Shown here piece by piece: positions 18,115-27,466 of a stretch of 64,000 nucleotides of DNA. Position 1 is the stretch's first letter; every line of letters starts with the position of its first letter. Below the pieces are notes generated by a model. It had not been told where the DNA came from, did not search any database, and saw nothing but the letters and a program-made list of their open reading frames with translations. A program made the translations under genes and the position numbers. This DNA comes from Leptospiraceae bacterium (GTDB taxonomy: Bacteria > Spirochaetota > Leptospiria > Leptospirales > Leptospiraceae), in assembly GCA_016708435.1 (NCBI GenBank), contig JADJFV010000032.1, positions 57,501-121,500 on the forward strand. The letters are read 5' to 3'.

Positions 18115-20192
18115 TTTCTTTCCTCATCATTAATATAGCTGGATAATTTTTCCAATGTGGCATAGATTATTTCTATATTGAATGTATCAATGCTGTCTTT
18201 TAATTGGATAGAGTATTCATTTAGCTGTGGTATATTGTGTTTTACCGCGAATACTTCTAACTCCTTTTGGAAATCCAGCAGGTCGTCTGAATTTAATGTC
18301 TTCTGTAATTTTATAATTCGCAAAAGAAATTTTTCATTGAACATAGCCTTCATTTCTATTGGTAACTTTTCGTATGTAGCCATTGGTAATGCGTTTGTTT
18401 TAATTGGAATCACAGATGGCTCTTCGTAAGGGAGGTATTTTGTAAGTAAGGCAAGTAGATCATATTTATAAATCGGCTTTAGTAAAAAATCATTTGCCAT
18501 ACTACCTAGTTTATCTTTTTCATGCGTCATAGCCGATGCAGTGAGGATAATGATGGGTATCTGTTTTAAATCATTGTCCGATTTTAAGATACTAATTGCT
18601 GTTGCTCCATCCATCACAGGCATCTGCATATCCATTAATATAAGGTCAGGTATTTTTTGACGTGCTACTTCAATGCATTCTTTTCCATTTTCTGTTTCTA
18701 TTATAGTGATATTGAATGGCTCTAAATATTCTTTTACTACCTTTCTGTTTGAAATTATATCTTCTGCTATCAGTAGAATCGGATTATGAAAGTGTATATT
18801 TTTAAGCCAACTGCTATCTGCATTTGTTTTATCATCCTTATTCATTACACCAATTTCTATATCAAAAAGGGAAACACTAAAAATCGAACCTTGACCATAC
18901 GTGCTTGCTACAGAAATAGTTCCACCAAGAAGTTCCACTAAGCGACTCGTAATGCTTAAACCGAGACCTGTTCCCCCATTCGTTCTTTTATTATGAATAA
19001 CTACTTGCCTAAATGGCTCGAAAATATTTGTAAATTCACTTTCAGGAATACCAATTCCAGAATCTTTAACGGAAAATAGTAAATCAACTCTACTATCTTC
19101 TTCCTTCTTGGGGATAATGGCAACAGTTATAGCAACTCCTCCTTTATCTGTGAATTTTACTGCATTGCCAATTATATTATAGAAAATCTGTCTAAGATAT
19201 TTTTCATCTGTAATTAGGCTCAAAGGAATCTCACCTGCAATATCAATGGATAGCGTTATTCCTTTTTCTTTTGCTCTCAATGCAAAGACGGAGCGTATTT
19301 CATTTATCAGTGCATCCAAACTTATAGGTTGATTGTTTACCACCATGCGACCTGCTTCCACTTTGGAAAGATCAAGAATGTCGTTTATCAGGTTTAACAA
19401 TACTTTGCCGCTCTGAATTATATTTCCTAAATACTCCGTATATTCTTTGTTACCTTCTAGCTTTTCTTGGAGTATACTTGAAAAACCTACTATCGCATTG
19501 AGTGGAGTTCTTATTTCATGACTCATATTTGCGAGAAATTCGCTTTTCATTTTGTTCGCGTCTTCTGCAATTTGTTTTGCTTGCTTCAATTCAATTTCAG
19601 TTTTCTTAGCATTGGTGACATCGGTAGTGATTATACCCAATCCTTCTCCAGCTTTAAAAGCTTTGATCGTAACATAATATGCATTTAATTGTGAATCTTT
19701 AGGTTGAACACTTTCTAGAAGTAAAGGCTCGCCCGTTTTCTTTACATTCAGGTATGCTGTCAGTCTTTCTGATCCCGCAAGACCTGGAGCCAATTCAGTC
19801 ATATTTTTACCTATTAACTCTTCTTTCGGAAGGGAACGAAACCATTTTAGGCTTGCTTGATTCGTCTCTATTAGATTGAGATCGGAATCATAAAGAGATA
19901 GACCGTCTATCGCAGAGTCCATGAAAGAACTCAATCGCTCTTGGCTAATTCGTAATGCTTCTTCGGTTTTTTTCTGTTCCGTTATATCAATCAAATGTGT
20001 AAATGCCAAAGATTCTCCTTTATGATTTAAGATTGCAACTACACCCAAAGCATTTCCTAACTCTCCTGATTTTGTGCGAAACTGCAAATCAAAAAGCGAA
20101 ATAGGATTTCCTTCTTTAATGACTGTTACTCTTTCTTCACGAGCTTCTCGATCTACTACAAAGTCCAACTCTGGAGAAGTTCTTCCGATCAC
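18111..20192 (-). CDS. C-terminal part of giant hybrid sensor kinase (PAS-HisKA-HATPase-REC)
   Basis: These 693 residues are the 3' part of a larger gene starting at 23997. The fragment opens inside a PAS domain (VIGRTSPELDF) and has a further PAS (SFMDSAIDGLSLYD). Then come the kinase core (NMSHEIRTPLNAIVGFS, N-box NIIGNAVKF, DSGIGIPE, GTGLGLSI), a receiver (LMDMQMPVMDG) and a helical tail of about 100 residues with no clear HPt histidine. No independent start is likely. It overlaps the following REC-kinase by four bases. See the 5' part for the frameshift. Confidence 0.88.
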   Translation of the reverse strand: MIGRTSPELDFVVDREAREERVTVIKEGNPISLFDLQFRTKSGELGNALGVVAILNHKGESLAFTHLIDITEQKKTEEALRISQERLSSFMDSAIDGLSLYDSDLNLIETNQASLKWFRSLPKEELIGKNMTELAPGLAGSERLTAYLNVKKTGEPLLLESVQPKDSQLNAYYVTIKAFKAGEGLGIITTDVTNAKKTEIELKQAKQIAEDANKMKSEFLANMSHEIRTPLNAIVGFSSILQEKLEGNKEYTEYLGNIIQSGKVLLNLINDILDLSKVEAGRMVVNNQPISLDALINEIRSVFALRAKEKGITLSIDIAGEIPLSLITDEKYLRQIFYNIIGNAVKFTDKGGVAITVAIIPKKEEDSRVDLLFSVKDSGIGIPESEFTNIFEPFRQVVIHNKRTNGGTGLGLSITSRLVELLGGTISVASTYGQGSIFSVSLFDIEIGVMNKDDKTNADSSWLKNIHFHNPILLIAEDIISNRKVVKEYLEPFNITIIETENGKECIEVARQKIPDLILMDMQMPVMDGATAISILKSDNDLKQIPIIILTASAMTHEKDKLGSMANDFLLKPIYKYDLLALLTKYLPYEEPSVIPIKTNALPMATYEKLPIEMKAMFNEKFLLRIIKLQKTLNSDDLLDFQKELEVFAVKHNIPQLNEYSIQLKDSIDTFNIEIIYATLEKLSSYINDEERK

Positions 20193-20217
20193 TTCCTCCG
20201 ATTATAGCCAAGCATTT

Positions 20218-23200
20218 TCAAAAGCTATCATTCACTTCGATGAAACGTCCGTCAGAGATTCGATTTAGTGCAATGGCAGTTGGACTAGACTGAAAGAATG
20301 CATGGAACAATTCTAGGTGTTCTTTTGCTTTAGTCTCCAGTTGTTTTTTTTCTGTGACATCTCGAATAATACTTACAGTTTCATTCTGACCACTTTTTAC
20401 AATACGAGCTTCAAAGTAACGTATACCTTCTTCAAATGGGACTTCATATTCATAGGTCTGTATTTCTCCTGTATCTAAAGCAACTTGTAAGCAGTGCCAT
20501 AATTCTTCCTTAGCAGGAGAAGGTAGCGGTATATTGGCATAATTCTCTCCGATTATTTTTTCTTTGGAAATAATTGTATTGTCAGGAAGTGCTTTCACAT
20601 CTAAATAAACACCCTGTCCATTCATTCTAAAGATTAAATCTGGAATTGCATTCAGAAGTGCTTCTTGACGCTCTTTGACTTGAAGCAATTCCTCTTCGAT
20701 TCGCTTTCTTTCTGTAATATCTGTCCTAATTGCAATGTATTGTGTTGGATTTCCTTTCAAATCAAGAAAGGGAATGAGAGTGCTGTTTACCCAATAATAC
20801 GATCCATCCTTTGCTTGGTTTTTAATGTCTCCCTTCCATACTTTTCCATTCTTAATTGTATCCCAAAACTTTTGCATAAACTCTTTTGAGTGATAGCCGG
20901 AATTGATAAGTCGATGCGTTTTTCCAATTAATTCTTCTCGATTGTATTTGGAGATTTCACAAAATTTATCATTCGCGTATGTAATTTGTCCATTCACATC
21001 TGTGATTGCGACTATCGCATGTTCATCTAAGGCAAACTTAAAATCTAATAAAGATTTTTCTAATACATTGCGCTCTGTTACATCATGTATAATTGCAAAA
21101 ATAATTTTCTTATTTTTATAATCAATGGGCGTTGCATACATTTCTACGATTCGATTCTCACCACTTGCCAACTTATGCGGCAAAACAAAATAATTCTGTT
21201 GCCTGTTCTTCGCAGCATTCATTCTATCCTGTATTTCTTTTTGTGATAATGCATTTATATCTTTAGCATACATTTGCCCATTACCTAAATCTTTATATCC
21301 ATAGAACTGAATCGCTGCTTGATTAGCTTTTAGGATTAATCCAGTTTCTGGATCTCCTAACAGCATAATTGCATTATGCCGCTCAAACATTTGATTAAAA
21401 CGTTCTTCGCTTTCTTTTATTTTGGTTTCTGCAATTTTTCGATTTGTTATATCTATAAAGTTAGCAATGGCACCTTCTAACATATTATCTGAATCCAAAA
21501 GTGGGTATGCGTTTACGATTAACCATTTACGATTACCGGTATCGTCGATTAAGCCATGCTCTATATTAACTACTTCGCGTAGTTCGGTCATAGCAATCGC
21601 TAAGGGTAATTTCTCCGGTGGAAAAGGATCGCCCTTTTCGTCAATTTGCCTCCAGTCCTTTGAATTGAAATATTGGTTCGTAATTTCATCTCTCTCGATG
21701 TTTAATATTTCTGAAGCAGTATGATTTGCATAAACAATCATTCCTTCCTTGTTTATCCTAACCACACCAGCAATCAAATTCTCCAAAATGTTAAACAGAT
21801 TTTCTTTTTGTTCTAATAGTTCACTTTCTAGCTTTTTAGTTTCAGTGACATCTGTTAAGATTAGCCCCATGCCCTCACCCACCTTAAAAGCCTTCACTGA
21901 AATATATTTTACTTTCCTATTTAGGTCTGCCGGTAAAACAGAATCTGCTACAAATGCCTTCCTCGTTTTAATTACACTTTGGTAGGTTTCAAATATTTCT
22001 GATCCACTTAATCCAAGCGAAAGTTCTAATATATTTTTTCCGATTGCTTCTTCTCTATTTGTATTGTGGAGCCATTCAAGACAGACTTCATTTAGATCAA
22101 GCAAATTTAGTTTGGAATCGTAAATACTGAAATTATCTGTTGCTGCATCCATAAATGCACGTAATCGTTGTTCGCTATTAATTGTAGCTTCTTCTGCTAG
22201 TTTACGAAATTGAATCTCTTCCATCAGTTTATCATTTGATTCAGAAAGTTCGGATGTTCGTTCCTTTACTTTATGCTCTAATGTTTTGTTTAAATTACTT
22301 AAATCGTTCTCTGCTTTTTTTCGCTTCGAAATATTTTCATGCGAAACAGTAACTAAAACTTGACCTTCTCCTTGAAAGCGCGTTACATTCATAATAAACC
22401 AGCGTTCCTCTGTCGGGGAATCGCAAGGGTATTCGATATCATATGTTTGAATTTCCCCTCGGATGACTGCTCGAATGCCGTCTGCAGATGCTTTTGCAAA
22501 TACAGAATCTATAGATTCTGCGGGAACATTGTCACAGGCGTTTAAGTAATTATAACTTTTCTGTTTTTCTGACGGTAAAAGAGAATTATCCTCTCCAAAA
22601 TCGCGCCATGCTTTGTTTTCAAAAATAATTTCTCCATACTCATTTAATACAACGATATGTGCAGATAAAGCGTCAAGAGTTGCTCTGCTAAAGCGTTCCG
22701 AATCGTGTAATGCTTTTTCTATTCGCTTACGCTCGGTAATGTCATTGATTAGAATTAGGATATAATCAATCGTTCCATCAATTTTCATAACGCCTTGCAC
22801 CGAGAGGATAATATCAAGCATATGTCCATCTTTGTGCTGATATTGTTTTTCCATTACATAGCCATTCAATTTGCCACTCAATAAATTTGCCAGATTGACC
22901 GAATCCTCTTCGACCTTATCTTTTGGAAAAGTTATATCGACCCATGTTTTTTGTAACAATTCTTCTTCGGTATAACCTAACATTTTACAAAGATGCTGAT
23001 TGGCAGAAAGAAAATAGTATGTATAGGGATGAGTAGTCGCCATACCGACAACGCCTAGTTCGAGTGTCTTGTGGAAAAGTTCCTTACTTTCTTTAAGCGC
23101 TTCATCTGCTTTTTTACGTTTAATTTCCGCAGCATGAAGTATATTTTGCATTTCGAGTAACCATCTTAGTATACTTCCTGGTGGAGCATTTTCAATTGAA

Positions 23201-23997
23201 ATCGTGTTAGTAAAATCTCCGCTTCCAATTTTTGCAATCTTCGCTTGAACAGCATCGAGAGTTGCTCCCAATGTTTGATTCAAAGAATGATAAGTCTTCC
23301 ATACCATGTAAAAAAGTCCGAATCCTAAAAATATGAATACTACTCGCATTATTAGCGCATTCTTCTCATTATGCGTTACCATTTCTAAGGTGCGAATATC
23401 TGCCATCTCATAGAAATCACCGATGAGATTCATGATTTCGCCTTTTGCTTGAAAGTATTTTTCGTTGTGAAGTAAAAATCTTGCTTTAGCACGATTTGTT
23501 TCCTGGCTTGGATAGTTTGTAGTTACCAAGGTAAGTGCTTCGTTTTCCGTATTGGATAGTAGATCAGAGAGTTGTTTTGCTTTTTCTAATTTTTGATATT
23601 CGTCTTCGGTGAATTCTTTTTGTCGAACCATAGCAAGGAGGGAAATTGTTAGATTGGAATCAGGATTAGGTGGGATTCCTGTAGCCAGCATGATAATCCA
23701 GTAAGGCTTATGGTAATTATCCGGTCTTGGTTTTTTTCCATCTCGAATATCTATTATATCTTGGAAATATTTTTTATGGATTGGATTTCCTGTTACAACA
23801 TAAACTCTAGCCATTCGAGTTAAGTCTTCGGAAGATTGTCGTAGTTCATTTGCAATTAGAATGGAATCATGACGAAGTTCATTGGCTATATCAATTTGTT
23901 TTTCTGACCAAGCATAAATGGAGAATACGATAGCAAGAAGAATCAATAAAACAAAGGTTACAATCAGATTGCGTTTAAAAGGAGTTATGCTTTTCAT
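20218..23997 (-). CDS. N-terminal part of giant hybrid sensor kinase (TM-HAMP-PAS repeats)
   Basis: These 1259 residues begin with a membrane helix (about 9-28), a periplasmic helical sensor (about 30-210), a second helix (217-237) and a HAMP-like linker. They continue with seven PAS domains, several ending in DITERKR-type linkers, and stop midway through an eighth (IEVNDSF). Restoring one T at 20220-20223 and one G at 20198-20199 joins it to the next frame as NDSF-LKMLGYNREE-VIGRT, a perfect PAS sequence. The intact protein would be about 1962 residues with nine PAS domains, a kinase core and a receiver. The HD-GYP gene ends 13 bases upstream. Sequencing error is the simplest cause of the split. 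Confidence 0.88.
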   Translation of the reverse strand: MKSITPFKRNLIVTFVLLILLAIVFSIYAWSEKQIDIANELRHDSILIANELRQSSEDLTRMARVYVVTGNPIHKKYFQDIIDIRDGKKPRPDNYHKPYWIIMLATGIPPNPDSNLTISLLAMVRQKEFTEDEYQKLEKAKQLSDLLSNTENEALTLVTTNYPSQETNRAKARFLLHNEKYFQAKGEIMNLIGDFYEMADIRTLEMVTHNEKNALIMRVVFIFLGFGLFYMVWKTYHSLNQTLGATLDAVQAKIAKIGSGDFTNTISIENAPPGSILRWLLEMQNILHAAEIKRKKADEALKESKELFHKTLELGVVGMATTHPYTYYFLSANQHLCKMLGYTEEELLQKTWVDITFPKDKVEEDSVNLANLLSGKLNGYVMEKQYQHKDGHMLDIILSVQGVMKIDGTIDYILILINDITERKRIEKALHDSERFSRATLDALSAHIVVLNEYGEIIFENKAWRDFGEDNSLLPSEKQKSYNYLNACDNVPAESIDSVFAKASADGIRAVIRGEIQTYDIEYPCDSPTEERWFIMNVTRFQGEGQVLVTVSHENISKRKKAENDLSNLNKTLEHKVKERTSELSESNDKLMEEIQFRKLAEEATINSEQRLRAFMDAATDNFSIYDSKLNLLDLNEVCLEWLHNTNREEAIGKNILELSLGLSGSEIFETYQSVIKTRKAFVADSVLPADLNRKVKYISVKAFKVGEGMGLILTDVTETKKLESELLEQKENLFNILENLIAGVVRINKEGMIVYANHTASEILNIERDEITNQYFNSKDWRQIDEKGDPFPPEKLPLAIAMTELREVVNIEHGLIDDTGNRKWLIVNAYPLLDSDNMLEGAIANFIDITNRKIAETKIKESEERFNQMFERHNAIMLLGDPETGLILKANQAAIQFYGYKDLGNGQMYAKDINALSQKEIQDRMNAAKNRQQNYFVLPHKLASGENRIVEMYATPIDYKNKKIIFAIIHDVTERNVLEKSLLDFKFALDEHAIVAITDVNGQITYANDKFCEISKYNREELIGKTHRLINSGYHSKEFMQKFWDTIKNGKVWKGDIKNQAKDGSYYWVNSTLIPFLDLKGNPTQYIAIRTDITERKRIEEELLQVKERQEALLNAIPDLIFRMNGQGVYLDVKALPDNTIISKEKIIGENYANIPLPSPAKEELWHCLQVALDTGEIQTYEYEVPFEEGIRYFEARIVKSGQNETVSIIRDVTEKKQLETKAKEHLELFHAFFQSSPTAIALNRISDGRFIEVNDSF

Positions 23998-24010
23998 TTT
24001 GTATTTATGT

Positions 24011-25045
24011 TTATCCTAGAAACTTTTGTTTTATTTCCAGAATGGCAGGGAGTTGTTCTAGAAAGAGGTCTGCTAGAATTGGATCAAAGTGCTGTCCTTT
24101 TTCTTTTTGAATGAAGTTGATTGCATCTTCCACAGACCATCCCTTTTTGTATGGTCTTTCCGAAGTGAGAGCGTCAAAAACATCTGCGATAGAAACAATT
24201 CTAACTTCTATGGGAATATTTTCTCCACTCAAACCATTTGGATATCCTTTGCCATTCCATTTTTCATGGTGTGATAGTGCGATGCTCTCAGCCATTTTTA
24301 GCAATTCAGATTTGCTTTCTGATAATAGCTCTGCGCCTAACGTTGTATGAGTTTTCATTACTTCAAATTCTTCGGGAGTTAATTTTCCTGGTTTTAATAA
24401 AATATTATCAGCAATTCCAATTTTTCCTACATCGTGCATCATGCTTGCACTTAATAACATTTCCAATTTTGTCTCATCCAATTTTGCGGCTCTGCCAAGG
24501 ATAACACAATAATGGCTCATTCTTTTTACATGCATTCCTGTTTCGTTGTCTTTGAATTCTGCGGCTCTTCCTAATCGATCAATCAAATCATGTTGGGATA
24601 TTTCAATTATCCTCAGAGCATTTCTAAGTTGAGTCGTTCTTTCTCCAACTATCTCTTCTAGATTTTCTTTCAGCTTTTTATTTTCTATTTGAGTTTTTAC
24701 TCTTACTAATAATTCTAAAGATTGAAACGGCTTAGTAATATAATCCGCTGCACCTATTTCAAATCCTTTCACGATGTCATCCGTCTCTACATTCGCTGTT
24801 AAAAATATAACTGGAATTTTAGTTGTATGCCCAGACTCTTTAAGCCTTTTACATACTTCATAGCCATCCATTTCGGGCATTTGAACATCTAATAAAATTA
24901 AATCCGGAGTTTCTGTTTTTACTAATTCCAGTGCTTGTGCGCCAGAGGTTGCAACATAGATATTGTATCCTTTATCGCGCAGAATATTTCCCAATACTTG
25001 AATGTTCTTGGGAGAATCATCTACAATTAGAATGGATGATTTCAT
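24011..25045 (-). CDS. Response regulator with HD-GYP cyclic-di-GMP phosphodiesterase
   Basis: The 344-residue RpfG-type protein has a receiver domain (D53 in LLDVQMPEMDG), a coiled-coil linker, then an HD-GYP hydrolase. The metal site includes H204-D205 (MMHDVGKIG), the H-pair in SHHEKWNGKGYP, and DVFDALTSERPYK. It should break cyclic di-GMP to GMP when the receiver is phosphorylated. A good ribosome site (AAGGA, seven bases away) precedes ATG 25045. It is first in the operon that continues with the giant hybrid kinase, so its likely activator is encoded directly downstream. Confidence 0.93.
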   Translation of the reverse strand: MKSSILIVDDSPKNIQVLGNILRDKGYNIYVATSGAQALELVKTETPDLILLDVQMPEMDGYEVCKRLKESGHTTKIPVIFLTANVETDDIVKGFEIGAADYITKPFQSLELLVRVKTQIENKKLKENLEEIVGERTTQLRNALRIIEISQHDLIDRLGRAAEFKDNETGMHVKRMSHYCVILGRAAKLDETKLEMLLSASMMHDVGKIGIADNILLKPGKLTPEEFEVMKTHTTLGAELLSESKSELLKMAESIALSHHEKWNGKGYPNGLSGENIPIEVRIVSIADVFDALTSERPYKKGWSVEDAINFIQKEKGQHFDPILADLFLEQLPAILEIKQKFLG

Positions 25046-25072
25046 AATTTTTCCTTAAAGAAGTTATTAGAT

Positions 25073-25112
25073 GAGTTTGAGAGTTTGAGAGTTTTAGAGT
25101 TTGAGAGTTTGA
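25073..25112. repeat. 8-bp tandem repeat
   Basis: Five copies of GAGTTTGA (one as GAGTTTTA) lie in the gap upstream of the HD-GYP gene. The array is short enough to vary by slippage and sits close to where the promoter would be. Confidence 0.7.
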
Positions 25113-25179
25113 GAGGTGAACATTATCAATATAACTAAAGTTCTATTTTTTCGTCAATGGAATAAAATTTATATATGAT

Positions 25180-26043
25180 TTATTCTTTCGAATACTTCAT
25201 AATAGCCACTCGAAGAGTAGAATTCTCTTTATTTCGGTAACTTAAAGTTAAGTATATTGGAAATTTCATTGCTTCTTGGTAAATCAAATAAATAGAGATA
25301 CATAGCGGAGCGTCTTTGCGTAATTCATTTGCTTGGTTTGTATAATTCGAGTCTATAAATTTCTTTTTATACAGATAAAATAAATCCTGATCTTCTTCTG
25401 AGATAAAATTATGAAAGTTCCGGTCTATTAGATTTGCGTGAACACCTAACATTTTTTGTGCAGTCAGATTTGATTCTTTAATCAATCCTTTTTCATCCAA
25501 TGTCAAATAACCGATAGGAGAAAGATCGTAGAAGTCAAAGAACTTACGATATAAAGCTTCCCGTTCTTCTTGCTCTGCACGAAACATTTCAATCTGCATC
25601 TGTAATTCTATCTGATGCTTTATAAGTTCTTCTTCGATAGACTTTGCTTTTTCCTTTGCCTCAAAAAGCCTAAAAGCCATCTTGATTGAAGCATCTAGAA
25701 CTGTGGCACCTGAATTTTTTACTACATAACCATACGATGTAATATTTTCTGTTAACTCAACGATTTCTTTTTCTGTATGGCTTGAAAAAAATAATAGCGG
25801 TATATTATGATTTGCCAGAATTAACTTCGCTAGGTCTGTTCCAAGATATTCGTCATCTCCTAAGTCTATATCCATTAGAATCAAAGCTAATTCCTTATTT
25901 ACTTGAACTGTATTGATAGCCTCTTTACCTGATTGGGCATGTAAAACAGTATACCCAGAGTTTTCTAAATGCTTTGTATTTACCATTGCCATTAGTGGGT
26001 CATCTTCCACGAGAAGCAGTGTTTTTTTATTTATTCTGTTCAT
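25180..26043 (-). CDS. REC-PAS response regulator
   Basis: The 287-residue soluble protein has a receiver domain (phospho-acceptor D58 in LMDIDLG), a coiled coil (about 140-175) and one PAS domain (FYDLSPIGYLTLDEKG onward). It has no kinase or output enzyme. The receiver, including ITSYGYVVKNSGATVLDAS, is nearly the same as in the kinase at 35198-37699, so the two are paralogues. Possibly it is a shortened form of such a kinase, or a phosphate-responsive PAS switch. Confidence 0.85.
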   Translation of the reverse strand: MNRINKKTLLLVEDDPLMAMVNTKHLENSGYTVLHAQSGKEAINTVQVNKELALILMDIDLGDDEYLGTDLAKLILANHNIPLLFFSSHTEKEIVELTENITSYGYVVKNSGATVLDASIKMAFRLFEAKEKAKSIEEELIKHQIELQMQIEMFRAEQEEREALYRKFFDFYDLSPIGYLTLDEKGLIKESNLTAQKMLGVHANLIDRNFHNFISEEDQDLFYLYKKKFIDSNYTNQANELRKDAPLCISIYLIYQEAMKFPIYLTLSYRNKENSTLRVAIMKYSKE

Positions 26044-26235
26044 TATTATTCTTAGTAAATTAGATTCTGAACCTAAATATTAATTCTTCAATATTTTTGT
26101 AAAGCTTTTCATCACTGAATAAAGAATTAAAAAAAATAGCACCGATTAATGTATACAATGCACATGATTTCCAGAACTTTTATAAAAGTAACCGACAGAG
26201 AATTTGATAAGCTTTGTCAGTTCACGGACGGGATT

Positions 26236-27456
26236 TTATACTCTTGCCTTATATAAAGTTTTTGGAAATTCAAAGGTGCAGGTGATTCCTTCTTTGCTTT
26301 CCATAAGAATATTTCCCTTCATTTGTATTTCGGCGATGCTATAAATTAATTTTAGTCCTAATGTGTTTTGTTTTCTAAAATCAAATCCTTCTGAAACACC
26401 GACACCGTTATCGGAGTATTGTAAAATATAATTTCCTGAATCGTTAAGAATGAGATTGATTGAAATATTTCCACTTCTATTGTCTGGGAATCCATATTTT
26501 AAAGAATTCGTCATAAGTTCATTGATAATCAATCCAAATGGAACTGCCGTATCGAGAAGAAAGGATTGCTCCACAATATTTACATGCAAAGAAATTCTAT
26601 TATTTGCAATATTAAAACTTTCCATTATTAAAACAGATAAGTCATGAATATATTCTTTGATAGAAATTTGAGATAGATTCTGTTTCTTATAAAGCATTTG
26701 GTGCACTAGAGAGATTGCAATGATTCTTTTTTCAGTTTCATCAACTAATTTTTTAAGTTCAGCATTGTCTTGAAAGTCCGCAGACTGAAGCCTTAGGATT
26801 CCTCCAATCAATTGCAAAGTGTTTCTTGTTCTATGATAGAGTTCTTTAATTAGAATTTCTTTTTCTCGTAGGGATTGAAGTATTTTATTTTCATTTTGTA
26901 TACGTTCTGTGATATCATTCGAAATGGCGCATATTCCAAAAGGTTGATTATTTTGTAGGAAAATTGGAAATTTAACTGTTAAATAAGTATGCCAATTTCC
27001 ATCTTTATGCATTACTACTTCTTCTGAATAAACAGGGCTTCCATTTTCTAAGGCAGCTAGATCGTTACTCCATAACTTCTCAGCAACTTCTTTTTGAAAG
27101 ACATCAAATACATTTTTTCCTATGAATTCATTCAAGGGAGGAGCATCTAAGACCGCAAAACTTCTATTTGCAAGTAAAATATTTCCATCCAGATCCTTAA
27201 TAGAAATTAGCGCGGGGGAATAATCCAAAATAGCCTGTAACTTGGAATGCTCTTTTTGCAATTCAATTTCTCTTTTCTTTCTTTCCGTAATATCGTTTGT
27301 AACAATTACAACTCGCCAATGAGGGAATGAACAAGCCACAGCACTTACTTCTGTCCAGATTAATTCATTATTTTCCTTTATGATTCCAATTTCGACATTA
27401 TGAACTGCGTTTTCCCCTTTACGAATCCTTGTGCTTGGGAATTCATCAAAGTTCAT
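26236..27456 (-). CDS. 3' part of BvgS-like kinase (PAS-PAS-HisKA_2-HATPase)
   Basis: These 406 residues continue the gene starting at 28615. The fragment begins in the middle of a PAS domain and has a second PAS (ILDYSPALISIKDLDG). Then come a HisKA_2 dimerisation domain (phospho-acceptor in KELYHRTRNTLQLI) and a GHKL ATPase (INELMTNSLKYGFP, DNGVGV, LGLKLI). The first ATG (27456) is internal to the PAS domain, so it is probably not a true start. Joining needs removal of one A from an A8 run (T8 on the plus strand at 27486-27493). Confidence 0.88.
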   Translation of the reverse strand: MNFDEFPSTRIRKGENAVHNVEIGIIKENNELIWTEVSAVACSFPHWRVVIVTNDITERKKREIELQKEHSKLQAILDYSPALISIKDLDGNILLANRSFAVLDAPPLNEFIGKNVFDVFQKEVAEKLWSNDLAALENGSPVYSEEVVMHKDGNWHTYLTVKFPIFLQNNQPFGICAISNDITERIQNENKILQSLREKEILIKELYHRTRNTLQLIGGILRLQSADFQDNAELKKLVDETEKRIIAISLVHQMLYKKQNLSQISIKEYIHDLSVLIMESFNIANNRISLHVNIVEQSFLLDTAVPFGLIINELMTNSLKYGFPDNRSGNISINLILNDSGNYILQYSDNGVGVSEGFDFRKQNTLGLKLIYSIAEIQMKGNILMESKEGITCTFEFPKTLYKARV

Positions 27457-27466
27457 TTCTGAGAAA

